Assembly: GCA_027886175.1 (NCBI GenBank)
Contig: JAJNNQ010000100.1
Location: 1,426,001 to 1,490,000 of the forward strand
Source: Phylloscopus collybita
Taxonomy: Eukaryota; Chordata; Aves; Passeriformes; Phylloscopidae
DNA: 64,000 nucleotides
Direction: 5' to 3'
Part shown: positions 1 through 12,450 of the stretch, one piece after another
How positions within the stretch are numbered: the first letter of the stretch is position 1
How the letters are laid out: each line of letters starts with the position of its first letter
Position numbers and translations under genes: made by a program
Notes under the pieces: model-generated
What the model saw: only the letters and a program-made list of their open reading frames with translations
What the model was told of the DNA's origin: nothing
Databases searched by the model: none

Positions 1-739
1 GTTTTTTTTTGGTGGTTTTTTTTTTTTTTCCCAAACTCCAGGAGGAATTCCCTGCTGTCAGCTGCTCTCCTGCCACGATGATCCCTCATTCCCAGAGGGA
101 AGAGCCGGAGTACAGTGCCCTCACCCTCTTGCACTCCTCTGGAATTGCTGCTCTCACCCAGTGAGCCCTGTGTGGGGGGGACCAGCGAGCTCCCAGCTGG
201 AAAACCCCCGGGAAGCTTGCAGGATAGCGAGCTCCTGCCCTTCTCTGGTGCCTTTCAGCAGAGATCTCCAAGCACACTGATCCAGAGGCTAATCAGGCAG
301 AGAGGGAACGGCTGGTGGGATGCAAACGGCCTCGGTGGGACTGGGACCGGGAGGAGCCGCCCCGGTGCGATGAGGAGTGGCCTCACAGGAGGTTCTGGAT
401 CCCTGCTCTGCCCTGCCATTAACTCCGACCTGCCTCTCACTTCCCTGAAATCACTGTTGATGCTGCTGGTCCATCAGGCTGAGGCAGAGCTCACCCTCTG
501 GCAGAGACACACCTCGCTGATTAGGATGATGATTTATTTTCCAGGTCCAACAGCCCGGGCAGGTGATGAAGAGCCTGAGCCCTGATCCTGATCCTCGTCA
601 CTTAGGAGAGCAGAGTCAAAATCTGGGGGCTCAAACGCCCTTTGCCAGGTGAGGATTTTGTGGGAGCAAAGTCTCCCACATCTGGATGGGGACAGCCAGG
701 GCTTGTGATGGTCACCCTGAGCACTCCAGAGGCAGCTGT

Positions 740-1132
740 GGGGTCCCACCTGGCAGGAAGGTCCTCCTCCATCCTCCCCCTTTCAGCACAGCTTTCCTGC
801 CTGCAGATCAGCTCCAGCAGCAGACCATGGGAATGCTCCTTCCCAGGCTTTGGAATCCTCCTGCAGCCACCAGCTCCACGTGCCCCTCACATTCCTCACC
901 TGCTTTCAAGTTTCCCTGCTCTCTTTCCAGGGCAGTCCAGTGTCTCACCACTCTCCCAAACCCACAGGAATGACTTTTTTTGCAGGTAGCACAGACACAG
1001 TGGGGCTGGGAAGCTGCAGAGTGGGGCACAGCAGTGACACTCCTGTGGTCACTCTGCCTCTCTTCCCACCCCTCTGGCCACCAGCTCCCTGTGCAGCTCC
1101 CAAAGCCCAGCGCTGAAACAAATGGTTTGTTC
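740..1132 (+). repeat. Local repeat R1, copy a
   Basis: This copy matches 2797-3228 along nearly its whole length and 1875-2058 over its middle. It begins GGGGTCCCACCTGGCAGG and ends around AAACAAATGGTTTGTT. It carries a single CTCCTCCATC unit where copy c has an expanded run. I do not recognise the family. Confidence 0.9.
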
Positions 1133-1179
1133 CCATTCCCAGAGGCTCCCGTGCTGGAGGAAGGCCACGTGGGGTGGAT

Positions 1180-1510
1180 AAATGATTATAAGGCAAGCGC
1201 TGGGGGGCTTTTGATAGGAATTAGATAATCCATCCCCCTCCGTGGGACGGGAGCGCTGCCGCTCCGTCACGGACATCCACCTCTCCCTCCCCCTCCCTGT
1301 GTCACGAAAACTGCATCCCCAGATCCCCCATCTGCTCACATACATCACACACTTCACTCCAGTTTATTAGCTGGAATAAATCATAAATATTTCATTCTCT
1401 ATCAACGGCGCTGGGCTCCGGGAAGGCGCAATCCATCACCCCGCCGCTCCCCGCGACCTGCCCGCCGTGCAAGAAGCTTTCCAGTCTATTAAACAAGATT
1501 GATACACTGT
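1180..1510. promoter_or_regulatory. AT-rich non-repetitive block, candidate conserved element
   Basis: Between copies a and b of repeat R1 lies complex sequence with GATTATAAGG, AGATAATCC and GGAATAAATCATAAATATTTC. It has no match elsewhere in the window. Confidence 0.25.
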
Positions 1511-1874
1511 GCCAGCCCAGGCTGGGGGGGGGAGTTATTTATGGAGCACGGGCTGAGGGAGGGCAAGTGGGGCTGCTCCTGGAGCAGCAAGAGGCAGAGT
1601 TCCTCCAGCAGCATCACAGGAATGGTGCTGGCAGCAGAAGAATCGAGGAATTGTTGAGTTTGGGGAAGGCCCTTAAGGCTGGATGCTCCACCCGTGCCCC
1701 AGCACTGCCAAGCCCAGCACTAACCCGTGTCCCCAAGTGCCACATCCTCGTGGTTTTTTAAATCCCTGTGCCCTGGGCAGCTGTGCCAGGGCTGGACAGC
1801 CCTCTCCTAATATCCTGTTAGGTATTAGGGAAGGCTGCTCACTCTCGTCCTGTTGCTCGCTCCCTAGGAGAAGA

Positions 1875-2058
1875 GCCACCAGCTCCATGTGCCCCTCACA
1901 TTCCTCACCTGCTTTCAAGTTTCCCTGCTATTTCCAGGGCAGTCCAGTGTCTCCCCACTCTCCCAAACCTATGGGAATGATTTTTTTTTGCAGGTAGCAC
2001 AGACACAGTGGGGCTGGGAAACTGCAGAGGGGGGCACAGCAGTGACATTCCTGTGGTC
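1875..2058 (+). repeat. Local repeat R1, copy b (truncated)
   Basis: It corresponds to the middle of copies a and c, from GCCACCAGCTCCATG to CCTGTGGTC. It has lost both ends and carries small deletions, including a shortened CTCTCTTTCC stretch. Confidence 0.88.
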
Positions 2059-2796
2059 GTGGCAAAGCAGGACCCAGCTGAAGCAACATCCTGCCTCCAA
2101 CAGAGACCTTCCAGGCTGTCCTCAGCTCAGGAATTCCACCTCATCCTCCCAAGTAAGACCTCTCTCCCAGCCACATCTCCTTGCAGGACCAACAGCACCC
2201 TCAGTGTGAGTCACCCTCTGGTTGAATCCTGGACCTTGGGTGAGTTACCAACACCCAAGAGATGTTCAGGGAGGTGCAGCCCTCAGTGATCTGGAGCCTC
2301 TCTGGCACTGCTGGGATTGATTGGAGGCATCCCTGCTGCTGAAGGGCTGGATGCTGCCTTGGCAGTGGTGATGTATGTGCACAGATCTATTTAATGAAAT
2401 GCTAAATGATAGGCTGAGCAACTGAGCAACTCCAGCGTGATTTATTGCGTGGAAGTGAGGAATGCGTGTCCCTGCTGTCAGCCATCTTGGCTGCCAACAG
2501 AGGTCACCAGCACTAATTGTAGCTAATTAACATTAATTAGACTTGGGAAAGACTGGGTCTTCTCTCCCTAGTCATCCCCATCCACCCCAGCCCTCCAGCA
2601 CTCGCATTCCCTGCAACCAGGCTGCATTCCCAGCAGCTCAGGGTTCAGCAGTTCCAGTTAATCCCAATCCAGGGGAAATGATCAGCTCCTGCTTTTCCCC
2701 ACCTTCTCCACCCTGCTCAGCCCATGAGGGTGAGACCTGCCAGGCTCCCAGAGTCCAACTCCCTGCTCCCTTTGGAGCCTCGGAGCGACTCTTAGG

Positions 2797-3228
2797 GGGG
2801 TCCCACCTGGCAGGAAGGTCCTCCTCCATCCTCCTCCATCCTCCTCCATCCTCCTCCATCCTCCTCCATCCTCCCCCTTTCAGCACAGCTCTCCTGCCTG
2901 CAGATCAGCTCCAGGAGCAGACCATGGGAATGCTCCTTCCCAGGCTTTGGAATCCTTCTGCAGCCACCAGCTCCACGTGTCCCTCACATTCCTCACCTGC
3001 TTTCAAGTTTCCCTGCTCTCTTTCCAGGGCAGTTCAGTGTCTCACCACTCTCCTAAACCCACGGGAATGAATTTTTTTTTGCAGGTAGCACAGACACAGT
3101 GGGGCTGGAAAGCTGCAGAGTGGGGCACAGCAGTGACATTCCTGTGGTCACTCTGCCTCTCTTCCCATCCCTCTGGCCACCAGCTCCCTGTGCAGCTCCC
3201 AAAGCCCAACAAACAAATAGTTTGTTTT
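2797..3228 (+). repeat. Local repeat R1, copy c with internal decamer expansion
   Basis: It is nearly identical to copy a. The CTCCTCCATC decamer at 2820-2872 is repeated about five times here against once in copy a, which shows replication-slippage growth after the duplication. Confidence 0.9.
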
Positions 3229-3774
3229 TGCTGGAGTCCAGCTACCCTCACCAGGTCACTTGGACCAGCAAACGCCCTCCTTGGGCTGGCAGGAGGCACT
3301 GTCCGAAACCACGGGGGCTGCTCCCAGGCTCCCCCTGCAGAGCACGGAGGGTCTGGGGATCCTTAGTAAAGCATCAAAGGCTCCTGAGGGGGGGAAGAGT
3401 TTGAAACTTCCTCAGAAAACCACACGTGTATTAACACCACAGCAATTATTCATGAGGAAAGCCTCTCCCCAGCAGCTCCCAGGGCTCCCACTTGCTCCCT
3501 GGGTGCAGGACAAAGCCTTGCCTGGTGTCCCTGCTCTGCTCTGCCCAGCACAGCCACTGGCACCGGGAGAAGGGCCGGCACTGCTCCTGGATCCAGCTGC
3601 TGTCCTGGCACGGGCAGCCCTGGCTGGCAGCACAACTCCATCCTGCTGCCAAAATCCTCCAGCAGGGCCTGGGGCCTGGGAGGAGAGCGGCTCAGCAGCT
3701 GCAGCCTGAGATCTGTCCCTGTGCTGGGAACAGGCAGGTGAGCCCGGCGTGCAGCCGCTGTTCCCCTGGCAGGT

Positions 3775-4215
3775 TCCACCTGGAGTCACAATGGAAGGAC
3801 CTGGAGCTGCTGGAGAGAGTCCAGAGGAGGTCACAGAGCTGCTCCCAGGGCTGGAGGCCCTCTGCTCTGGAACCAGGCTGGGAGAGCTGGGGGTGCTCAC
3901 CTGGAGAGCTCAGAGCCCCTGGCAGGGCCTAAAGGGCCTCCAGGAGAGCTGGAGAGGGACTGGGGACAAGGGCTGAAGGGACAGGACACAGGGAATGGCT
4001 TAGATGGGATATCAGAGAGAAATCCTTCCCTGTGAGGGTGGGCAGGCCCTGGCAGAGGGTGCCCAGAGCAGCTGTGGCTGCCCCTGGATCCCTGGAAGTG
4101 CCCAAGGCCAGGCTGGAGCAACCTGAGCTAGTGGAAGGTGCCCCTGCCCATGGCAGGGGGGTGGAATGGATGAGCTTTAAGGTTCTCCCAACCCAAACCA
4201 TTCTGTGAAATTCCA
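3775..4215 (+). mobile_element. CR1 LINE 3' fragment
   Basis: The typical CR1 tail runs in sense: lead-in around GAGGGTGGGCAGGCCCTGGC, then the CCTGGATCCCTGG segment, ending at AACCCAAACCATTCTGTGA. CR1 is the dominant LINE of birds and reptiles. This copy is 5'-truncated, as most are. Confidence 0.9.
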
Positions 4216-4834
4216 TCCTAGAGCCTCCCCCAGGCCCTAAGCAGGCTCTGCTTCACCCCCTAGAAGTGAGGAACCCTTCTTGCTCTGGCCTGGAGGACCC
4301 TGCTGGGCACAAGAGGGACCATCCAGCAACACCGACACCCTAGGGTGGCACTGGCTGCTCCCACGCCTCTCCCACACCAATATCCAAGAGCTGTCAAGCC
4401 TTGTGGGGTCCTGCCCAGCGAGGCAGAGCAGGATTTGGCCACCCAAAAGTGAAATCTGGAGGTAATTTAATGGCTCCTGAGAAAGGGAATCCATCCTTGG
4501 GAAGGGAATTGCTGTTTGTTCCCGCACCTTGCCACCAACGCCGCCGGGAGCGGCGGCAGCAGCAGCAGGTGGATGTGCAGCACCATTTATTTACATAATA
4601 AAATTGCCAAGTAGATTTGTAGCTCAGGGCCATCCTCCCCTCTTCCCTGTGCCTGGCTGCCAGCAGCTGAGAGGCAGTGAGGGGGGCCAGAGCCTCTGAG
4701 TGCCCTCGTGGCTGCTGCCAAGGGATGCAGATGCCTCAGTGAGCTGGTTCCTTGCTCTGGATTTGGGCAGGGCATGGGAATTGTATCACAGCTCAAAGCT
4801 GCTTTGCAGCCCTTTCTATCTGTCCACATGGAGC

Positions 4835-5078
4835 TGTGTCAGGGGAGGTTTAGGGTGGATATCAGGAAAGGTTCTTCCAGAGGGTTCCCAGGGAGTTCTT
4901 CCCCAGGCTCCCCAGGGAATGGGCACAGCCCCGAGGCTGCCAGAGCTCCAGGAGAGCTTGGACAATGCTCCCAGGCACAGGCTGGGATTGTTGGGATGTC
5001 TGGGCAGAGCCAGGATTTGTACTTTGATGCTCTTTATGTGTCCCTTCCAGCTGAGGATATTCCATGATTCCATGACTG
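4835..5078 (+). mobile_element. CR1 fragment, divergent
   Basis: GATATCAGGAAAGGTTCTTC and the end GATATTCCATGATTCCATGA are CR1 3'-end features in sense orientation. The copy is more diverged than the one at 3.8-4.2 kb. Confidence 0.75.
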
Positions 5079-6904
5079 ATCTGGGAAAGGCATTGGGTCA
5101 TCTGCAAGCTGCCTGCTCCCAGGAGAAAGGGCTGAAACAATGGACTCCCCACTCTCCAAACTTCACCAGAGACTCCTGGAGCAGCCAGCACGAGGATAAA
5201 AGAAAATCAGAAATTTAAAAAAAAAAAAAAAAAAAAAGAACCCTCCCCCCCCCCAGCCTGGAATGAATTCCTGTCATGCTCTCTAACAGGGAACTTTGTA
5301 TTCCACAGGCAGCAGCGCTGAGCCTGCTGTCAGAGCCACGCTGGGAGAAAGGGCAAAACCCTGCCGAGATGAAAGAATGGGAAGCACTGGAACAGCCTCC
5401 CCTGGCATTTACACCTGGAGAAAAAAAAAAAAAAATAAATCACTCAAGGGCATCTCACAAAGAGCTGTGCTAATAAGGCTTTCCTCCCCACGCTGTGTGG
5501 CTGTGCTGTGCTGCTGGAGCGGGACGTGGAGCGGTGCCAGGAGTGCTGGCAGCACCTCAGGTACCTGGGAGGGGAAAGGGGCAGGGAAGACAAGCCTGGT
5601 TCAACCCTGAGAGCCTGAGCTGAGCTCCCAGCCAGGGGACAGAGGGATTTGGGGACCCTTCTCTGGGCAAGCTCTTGTCTCAGCTGATGTACCACAGATT
5701 CTTTCCCCTCACATGTGTTTTCCAAAAGCTCCTCAAATTTACTGCACCTCTCAGGCAGGGTGAGAAGTCAGGGTGATGCCCACTGACCCTCCTGGTTTGT
5801 CTGCACATCCTGTTTCCTTTGCTGTCCAGATTTCCCCATCCAGGCTCCTGTGAGCGGGCTCATTCCACCACACAGACCTTTCCCTGCTCCCAAGAGGATT
5901 TTTCTCCTTCTCTGAGCACAGGGAAGAAGGCAGGGCAGTGTTCAGGCCTCCCCCTGCGGTGTCACTGTCCCACAGCACCGTGTCTGCACTCAGCAGTCAC
6001 TGCATCCCTTCTCCAAGCCACCCCTCTCCCATCCCCTGCAAGCCAGACTTCCCAGCACATCCCACTGGGCAGCAGCAAACACCAAACACCAAGAGCCAGG
6101 TCTGTGCTGTCGTTCTGGGGCTGAAGGGGTTGCTGCAGATGGTCCCTGCTCCAGCCTGGGCACCCACACACACACCTGTGCCAGCCAAGCCCTGGGCACC
6201 CAGCCAGGAGAGGACAGCACCAAATAAAACTCAGCCTTGGCAAAGCCTGGCAGCGCCTCAGGACCCTGCCTGCCCTTGGCAGAGGTGCTGCTCCTCGTTT
6301 TTATCTCATTTCTTCAGCTCAGCAGGAGCAGGAGCCTCTCCAAGCTCTCAGAACTGAAGGACAAGAGCAGATGAACGCTCCCCAGGCTGCATGTCCTGCT
6401 CCAAGGGGGTCAGGCTGCTCCAGTGGATAAACCAGGCAAAGCTGGAAGGTTTCTGCAAACCAGGCAGCCAAGAGTTTTGGAGGTTCAGTCCTCACTAGCA
6501 GGAGGCTCATGGGTGACTGATGTGACACAAGCAGGGACACCCCCCTGCTCCTCCAGCCTGAGTTACTGCAGATGGGTTTGCCCAGAGGACCAGGCAGAAA
6601 AGAAAATGGGTAAGTTAAAATGAAAAACGCTTCTTTTGTTCACATTAGCATTTAAATATTTATGGAGATCCCTGCAGACAAGGAGACGAAAAAGAAAACT
6701 CCGAGAGTAATAAATAAGTCAAAGCTCCAAGGTGTGGCTGCACAGCTGAACGTGGCTGCTGGAGCTTTGAAGAGTGTGGTAACAAAAGAAATAATAATGG
6801 TGATAATAAAAAATATTGGAGCAGATCCCCCTGCAGCCACTGAGGGATGATCAAACCTTAGCAAAAGGCAGAATTGCCTCTTCTTTGCCATGCAGAGATC
6901 TGGG

Positions 6905-7015
6905 GCCTGGCTTTACACACTGCCAGGGATCCAGGGGCAGCCAGAGCTGCTCTGGGCACCCTCTGCCAGGGCCTGCCCACCCTCCCAGGGAGGGATTCCT
7001 TCCTAAATCCCTGAA
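6905..7015 (-). mobile_element. CR1 fragment
   Basis: The segment CAGGGATCCAGGGGCAGCC followed by GCCAGGGCCTGCCCACCCTC is the reverse complement of the CR1 3' region. Confidence 0.75.
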
Positions 7016-7437
7016 ATGGGATGGAATGGAATAAGATAGGATGGGAGGAATGATTCCCAGCACTCAGGGGCTGGTCCCAGGCTCTCCCTCCAGGCTGTGA
7101 GAGCAGCACTGCCATAGCAGAGCTGGAGGGGTGAAAACAGACACAGAACAAGAGGGAAGAGCCTGGATTTTGGAGCTGCAGGTGCCTGCTGTTCCCACCG
7201 ACTCTCAGCTGGGGAGCAATTGCTCCACGCCTCTGGAAGCCAGCCTCAGTGCAGCAGAGGTTCCCAGGGAAGGAAAGGTTGGCATCCAAGATGTTTGATA
7301 CGACGAGAGCAGAGCTTTAGAGAGTAAACAAATTCCGTGCCAAAAGCTGCTCTCATTTGCAGCTACAAAAATCCCAAGTCGCTCTGAACTGCTGAAAACA
7401 TCAGTTTCACCAGCAGTCAGGGAAAGAGAAGGAAACA

Positions 7438-7560
7438 GAATCACAGAACCAGGGAATCACGGAGTATTTTGGGTTGGAAGGGACCTTTAAAGCTCATCTT
7501 GTTCCACCCCTCCCATGTCCTGGTGACCCCGAGGCTTCCAGCTGTCAGGCCAACCTGGAA
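7438..7560 (-). mobile_element. CR1 3' end fragment
   Basis: AATCACAGAACCAGGGAATC followed by TTTGGGTTGGAAGGGACCTT is the reverse complement of the CR1 terminus. Confidence 0.8.
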
Positions 7561-7954
7561 ATATTGAATCCTCAAGGAGAAGGAATAAATACTCAAGCAG
7601 GAAGCAGAAAAGGGGAATCCTCTCTCCAAAGTGTGTGTAAGGAAACTCTGGGGGCCATAAAGGCTGATACATCAGAAAATATTCCATCTTTATGTTTTTA
7701 ATCTTAGAAACACTTCTCCAGTTAGGGCTGGGTGGAAAGGGGAGCCCAGCACGTGTCTGGTCTGGCTTCTTCTGCTCCTGCCTCTTCCCACAGCAGCGTG
7801 TTTGGGGTCCCCCTGGCATTTTTGGGGGTGTCCTTCCCTGGCATTTGTGGGGAGGTGGGTCCCAGCTCTAAGCTGCTCCCACCCATGAGCTGATCTCCAA
7901 AAGCAGCTCCTCCGGGCAGGAGCCCCCCGCTCCATCCGGTGGCATCACACCGGT

Positions 7955-8115
7955 AACTCACATAATTTCAGCACATTACAATTAAGGAATCATTTCTTCA
8001 AAAATAGAATTTGCATGAGCTGGATTTGTCGGTAGGAAAGCCACCGCAAACAAACAGAAAACCTGCCGATTAAGATGCTAATTAGATGCATTTCTATTTA
8101 TAATCTGCCTTGATC
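7955..8115. promoter_or_regulatory. Motif-dense AT-rich block, candidate conserved element
   Basis: It contains the octamer ATTTGCAT at 8009-8016, the RUNX-like ACCGCAAA at 8043-8050 and the homeodomain-type TAATTA at 8079-8084. It is repeat-free in otherwise repeat-rich GC-rich DNA. Conservation is an inference. Confidence 0.3.
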
Positions 8116-8397
8116 AGCCCTCAAGTATTTTCTCTTTCAGGTGTCTGTGCTCCACCCACGGATGTGAGCAATTCCCCTGGCAGGGAAACACCTGCTGGTC
8201 CCTGGGGACAGCCAAGCACTGGGAAAAGCCTGTGCCAGAGGGATGGGGGTGCATCCTGCTCCTTCTCCTCAGGGAGCAGCCCCAGAGAAGGAAGAGTTGT
8301 GCCTGGCCAACCTGCCCAAGACCTTTCCTACAAACACCACGTTCCTCTGTGCTGGGAAACTGCAGGAAGCTTTGCCTTTCCCATCAGAAGGAGTGGA

Positions 8398-8745
8398 AAT
8401 CACAGAATCATGGAATCAGTAGCTGGGAAAGATCTTTAAGATCATCAAGTCCAGCTGTCAGCCCTGCATCACCACCGTGGTGGGTGTCCCCAAGTGTCAC
8501 ATCCATGTTTTTTGAACACTTTCAGGGATGGGGATTCCACCACTGCCCTTTCCATGAAGGAATTTTTCTCCCATATCCAACCTAAACCTTCTCTAAGGCC
8601 GTTTTGCCCCCTCCTGTCCCTTGTTTCCCTCCCTGGCTGTCCCCTCCTGGCAGGGAGTTGTGCAGAGAGAGCCACAGGGTCCCCTCTGAGCTTCCTTTTC
8701 TCCAGGCTGAGCACCCCCCAGCCTCTCCTGAGCCTCCAGTTGTGG
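8398..8745 (-). mobile_element. CR1 fragment
   Basis: It starts at ATCACAGAATCATGGAATCA and continues through GGGGATTCCACCACTGCCC to TTCTCCAGGCTGAGCACCCC, the reverse complement of a longer CR1 3' region. It abuts an oppositely oriented CR1 tail. Confidence 0.88.
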
Positions 8746-8806
8746 TGGGGGTTGGACTTGATGGCCTTGAAAGGTCCTTCCCCACCCAAACTATTCCATG
8801 ACTCTA
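8740..8806 (+). mobile_element. CR1 terminal fragment, opposed to its neighbour
   Basis: GGTTGGACTTGATGGCCTTG followed by ATTCCATGACTCTATGG is the sense CR1 3' terminus. With the preceding minus-strand fragment it makes an inverted arrangement. Confidence 0.8.
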
Positions 8807-9969
8807 TGGAATCTCCAAGAGCCAGGGCTGGGAATGGCAAGGATCTGCAGCTGGTGTCAGCTGTGGACTGGAGAGCTCAGTCTGGAAATGACAGAGACAC
8901 ATCAGGAACTTGCTGAAAGCACTCAGGGTGGCTGGGATCCTGCCCTGGACTGGGATTCACGGCTGCAGCAAGAGCAAGTTCCATGCTGGGAGCAAGCTGG
9001 GAAGTCAGTGCTGAGTGGGATGCTCCCAGCTAAGCCAGGGCTTGTCCTTGGGGCTTGGATTTGTAATCACAGTGGAAAAACAGCTTCCTTTTGTTGTTGT
9101 TGGGCTTTTTTTGGTTTGTTTTGTTTTCCCTGGAGTTTCCTCTTTCACTGCAGAACATCCAGAAGGAATAAAGAGACACCAGGTCCACTCTGTTCTCCCT
9201 CTAAAGCCTAAACAACAGGATATGAGAAGTGTTTTGGGCCACAGGATTTATTATTAATGGGGTTCAGGGGCACTTGTGACCTGTGCAAAAGGGTCCAGCA
9301 AAAAATTCACTGATAAACGAAGATTTAACAGTGTGAAAAACAGCTCCAAGGTTGTGGGGGTTTTTCAAAATGCAGCTCAGAGAAAGAAATTTAAAAGATA
9401 TGAGTCATCATTCCGAAATGTGCATCAAACAAGTTAAATAACTCTTACTTTCTTAACGACATATTAATCAAAGTGCATTGATTCTTGAATCAGATTCCCC
9501 TCCCAACAAGCTCTCTATCTTCCCCATCCTGATGCATGCATTAAGAGAGTTTTATTCTGACAGATACAATATAGCAATCAATAAAATCTTATTATATGGA
9601 GCAGAGATACATGGATTTGTTGCAGGATTTATGCACCACTTTCAAACCCGGTGCTATTTCATGTCTCAGCCTTAACCTGTAATTGAAAATAAATCTCCCT
9701 GAATACACCAGATTCTAATTTTCTGGATGTATGGGCAAATGGGAATGGAAGCTGCCCTTCCCTCGGGGAGCAGGCTGCCCGGGGAGCACGGCTGGATTGG
9801 CAGATTCCAGGGAAATCTGGGGAAAGGGGCAGTGCCCGGGCACCACCGTGGGCATCCACCACGTTCCCAAAGCCTCCCCGAGCTTCCAAAGCCAATTGCT
9901 GCCTCCTGGGCAGGGAGAACAGGATGTGACAGTGCCAGAGCCTGGCCCATGTGGGCATGGCAAGGCTGG

Positions 9970-10092
9970 GAGGGATGGAGGGATGGATGGATGGATGGAG
10001 GGATGGATGGATGGGTGTTGGATGGAGCAGGATGCATGGATGGACAGATGGAGCAGGATGGATGGATGGATGGATGGATGGATGGATGGATA
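9970..10092. repeat. (ATGG)n microsatellite, interrupted
   Basis: ATGG/GATG tetramers run with interruptions at 10005-10060. The ATG-rich frames and the isoleucine/histidine/proline/serine-rich antisense frames are artefacts of the repeat. Confidence 0.92.
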
Positions 10093-10154
10093 ATCACAGA
10101 AGCTGCTGTTTCTCTGCTGCTTTCCTCCAGTTCCCAAGGTTTGATTTTGCTCAT

Positions 10155-10330
10155 AGGCTCACGGAATGGTTTGGGTTGGAAGGGACCTTAAAGACCACCC
10201 AGTGCCACCCCCTGCCATGGGCAGGGACATGTTCCACTGTCCCAGGCTGCTCCAAAACGCATCCAACCTGGCCTTGGACACTGCCAGAGATGGGGCAGCC
10301 ACAGCTTCTGTGGGCACCCCTAAAAAATGT
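10155..10330 (-). mobile_element. CR1 3' end fragment
   Basis: GGAATGGTTTGGGTTGGAAG and the CCAACCTGGCCTTGGACACT segment are the reverse complement of the CR1 tail. Confidence 0.87.
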
Positions 10331-10787
10331 CTCCCTTCCCTCTTTTCTGCTCTCCTCCCCTCTCAGCAGCAGGTTTGGAGGCTGCCTCTCACCTGCCAGG
10401 GCCTGGCACAGCTGGGCAGGCTCAGCAGGGACAGGAGCCAGATGCCCACAGGCATTTTTCCTTTGGGCTGGGCTCAGCCTCCGAGGGCTCGGTGCCACTT
10501 GGATGTATGACAGCAGGTGGAAACCCAGCAGTCTCCCTGGAAATGGCTAGAGGGGACTTTGATCTAAGCAGCTCTGTCAACAGCGTTAATACAATAAAAA
10601 TAATCAAATTCACTCGGATGGAAATGAGAGATGGAGGGATCGGCAGACAGCAGCACAAATCCCAGGGAATAAAGAGGATGGGAGCAACAGCACATCCCCT
10701 CTGCAGCACCAGGAGTTCAGAGGCCTCTCAGAAGAGCCACAATCTTGAATTCATCAAAGCCACTGGTTTTTTCCCCCTTTTTTTTTT

Positions 10788-10900
10788 TGGAGCAACCTGG
10801 GCTAGTGGAAGGTGTCCCTGCCTGTGGCAGGGGGTGGGACTGGATGAGCTTTAAGGTCTCTTCCCAACCAAACCATTCCATAATTCTGTGAAACCCCAGC
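10788..10900 (+). mobile_element. CR1 3' end fragment
   Basis: It runs from GGGCTAGTGGAAGGTGTCCC to AACCATTCCATAATTCTGTG, the sense CR1 terminus, and is preceded by a T-rich run. Confidence 0.87.
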
Positions 10901-11629
10901 CCTGAGGGACTTGGCCACCACCTGCAGCCTGTAGGTGACTGGTGGGGACACCCACGAGGGTTGGCAGTGAGCAGAACGCTGGGATGGAGTCAGGAATGCC
11001 ATCGCTGGGGTTTTGGGAACAGCACACACTGGCATCCAGCCTGACCTGTGAAACACTCACCTGGATGACCTGGATGTGGCAGACACAGGGAATCACAGCC
11101 TGGCAGTGGCCAGGATTCACCTCTCTTGGATCCTGCCAGTGTGGTTTTGGCTCCAGGGTAACCAATTTGAGCTTAATGGGGATAATTCACCCTCCAGATC
11201 CAATCCCTGTGACAGGACACAACCCCTCCATTCCCTCAAGGGCTTTTTACCACCACAGGACATTTGCCACCTCTGAGTGATCTCCAGAGGCTGCTGATGA
11301 GGCTGGGGCAGGCAGGGTGAGGCTGGGGCCATGGGATGGCCCCTGGCACTGCTGGATAAATGAGGCTTGGGAAAAACCCAGTCCCATCGAGCTGATATCC
11401 ATGAGAGAAGGAGGCAGGAGAGGAAGGGAAGGGAAGGAAGGCAGAGGGGGGTAGGGATGGGGAAGGGAGTTCAAGCCTCCTGCCCGAGGGAAGGGGGGAC
11501 ATCAGGGACATCACCTGGCTGCTGAGGGGGTTGTCCAAGCACCCCTTGACCCACCCTGAGCCCCCCCACTCGTGTCACTGCTCCCCTCCCTTGTCTCCAG
11601 CTCTGAGCTCCGCGCAGCTGGCGAAAGGG

Positions 11630-11935
11630 TTAAGTTTAATTTATACTGATTTCTATTTAATATCATTCTCTCCCCGTAGGAGCCGGCAGCTGTGAGCTGA
11701 TTGTAGTCCCTCATTATGCAGTCTGTATCACTAATGGCCTGTGACAAAGGCATGCCATCTTCCCGGCCTTACCCCCGAGAGCCAATTAAACACACATACT
11801 CCCTTCCTGTTTGCGGCGCATTACAATGAAATTAAACTGAATTTCAAAATCATTTTCTCCTAAAGACATCTCTTTGCAATAATTAATGCACGCTACTCCT
11901 TTTGCAGCTGAAATATTCATCAGGAGTGTTGACTA
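11630..11935. promoter_or_regulatory. AT-rich non-repetitive block, candidate conserved element
   Basis: Homeodomain- and POU-like words are dense: AATTAAAC, AATAATTAATGCA, CTCATTATGCAG. The flanks are GC-rich, and no coding frame fits. Confidence 0.3.
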
Positions 11936-12219
11936 AAAAAAAAAAAAAAAAATTTTTTTAGAGCTGATTGCCCTGCACCCCCACATGAGGGTTGGTGATG
12001 CTGCGGTGCCAGCCCGCGGTACCCGCCTGGCCTGGGGACTCGTGGTGGCACTGCTGGCAGAGACAGCTCTGCTTCGGGAGAACAATTAGAATAAATCACA
12101 GCTTCTTCAGGAACCCTCAATATATCAGCTTACACAGAAGGCATCAGAAATCCAGCCTGACTGCTGACACGCAGTAAAGAGGGGAATTGGGGAAATCAGA
12201 GCTGTGGCTATCATGGATT

Positions 12220-12450
12220 CTCTCATTCCAGGAGCACTGAGGTTGGAAAAGACCTCCAAGTCCAACCTGTGACTGATCCCCACCTTGTCACCCATTCCAG
12301 AGCATTGAGTGCTTCCTTGGACACCTCCAGGGATGGGGACCCTCCCTGGGCAGCCCTTGCCAATGAACAACCCTTTCCATGAAGAAATTCCTGCTGATGT
12401 CCAACCCCAGCCTCCCCCGGCACAGCTTGAGGCCATTCCCTCAAATCACC
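12220..12450 (-). mobile_element. CR1 fragment, divergent subfamily
   Basis: GAGGTTGGAAAAGACCTCCA, CATTGAGTGCTTCCTTGGAC and CCATGAAGAAATTCCTGCTG are reverse-complement CR1 3' features of an older-looking subfamily. Confidence 0.82.
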
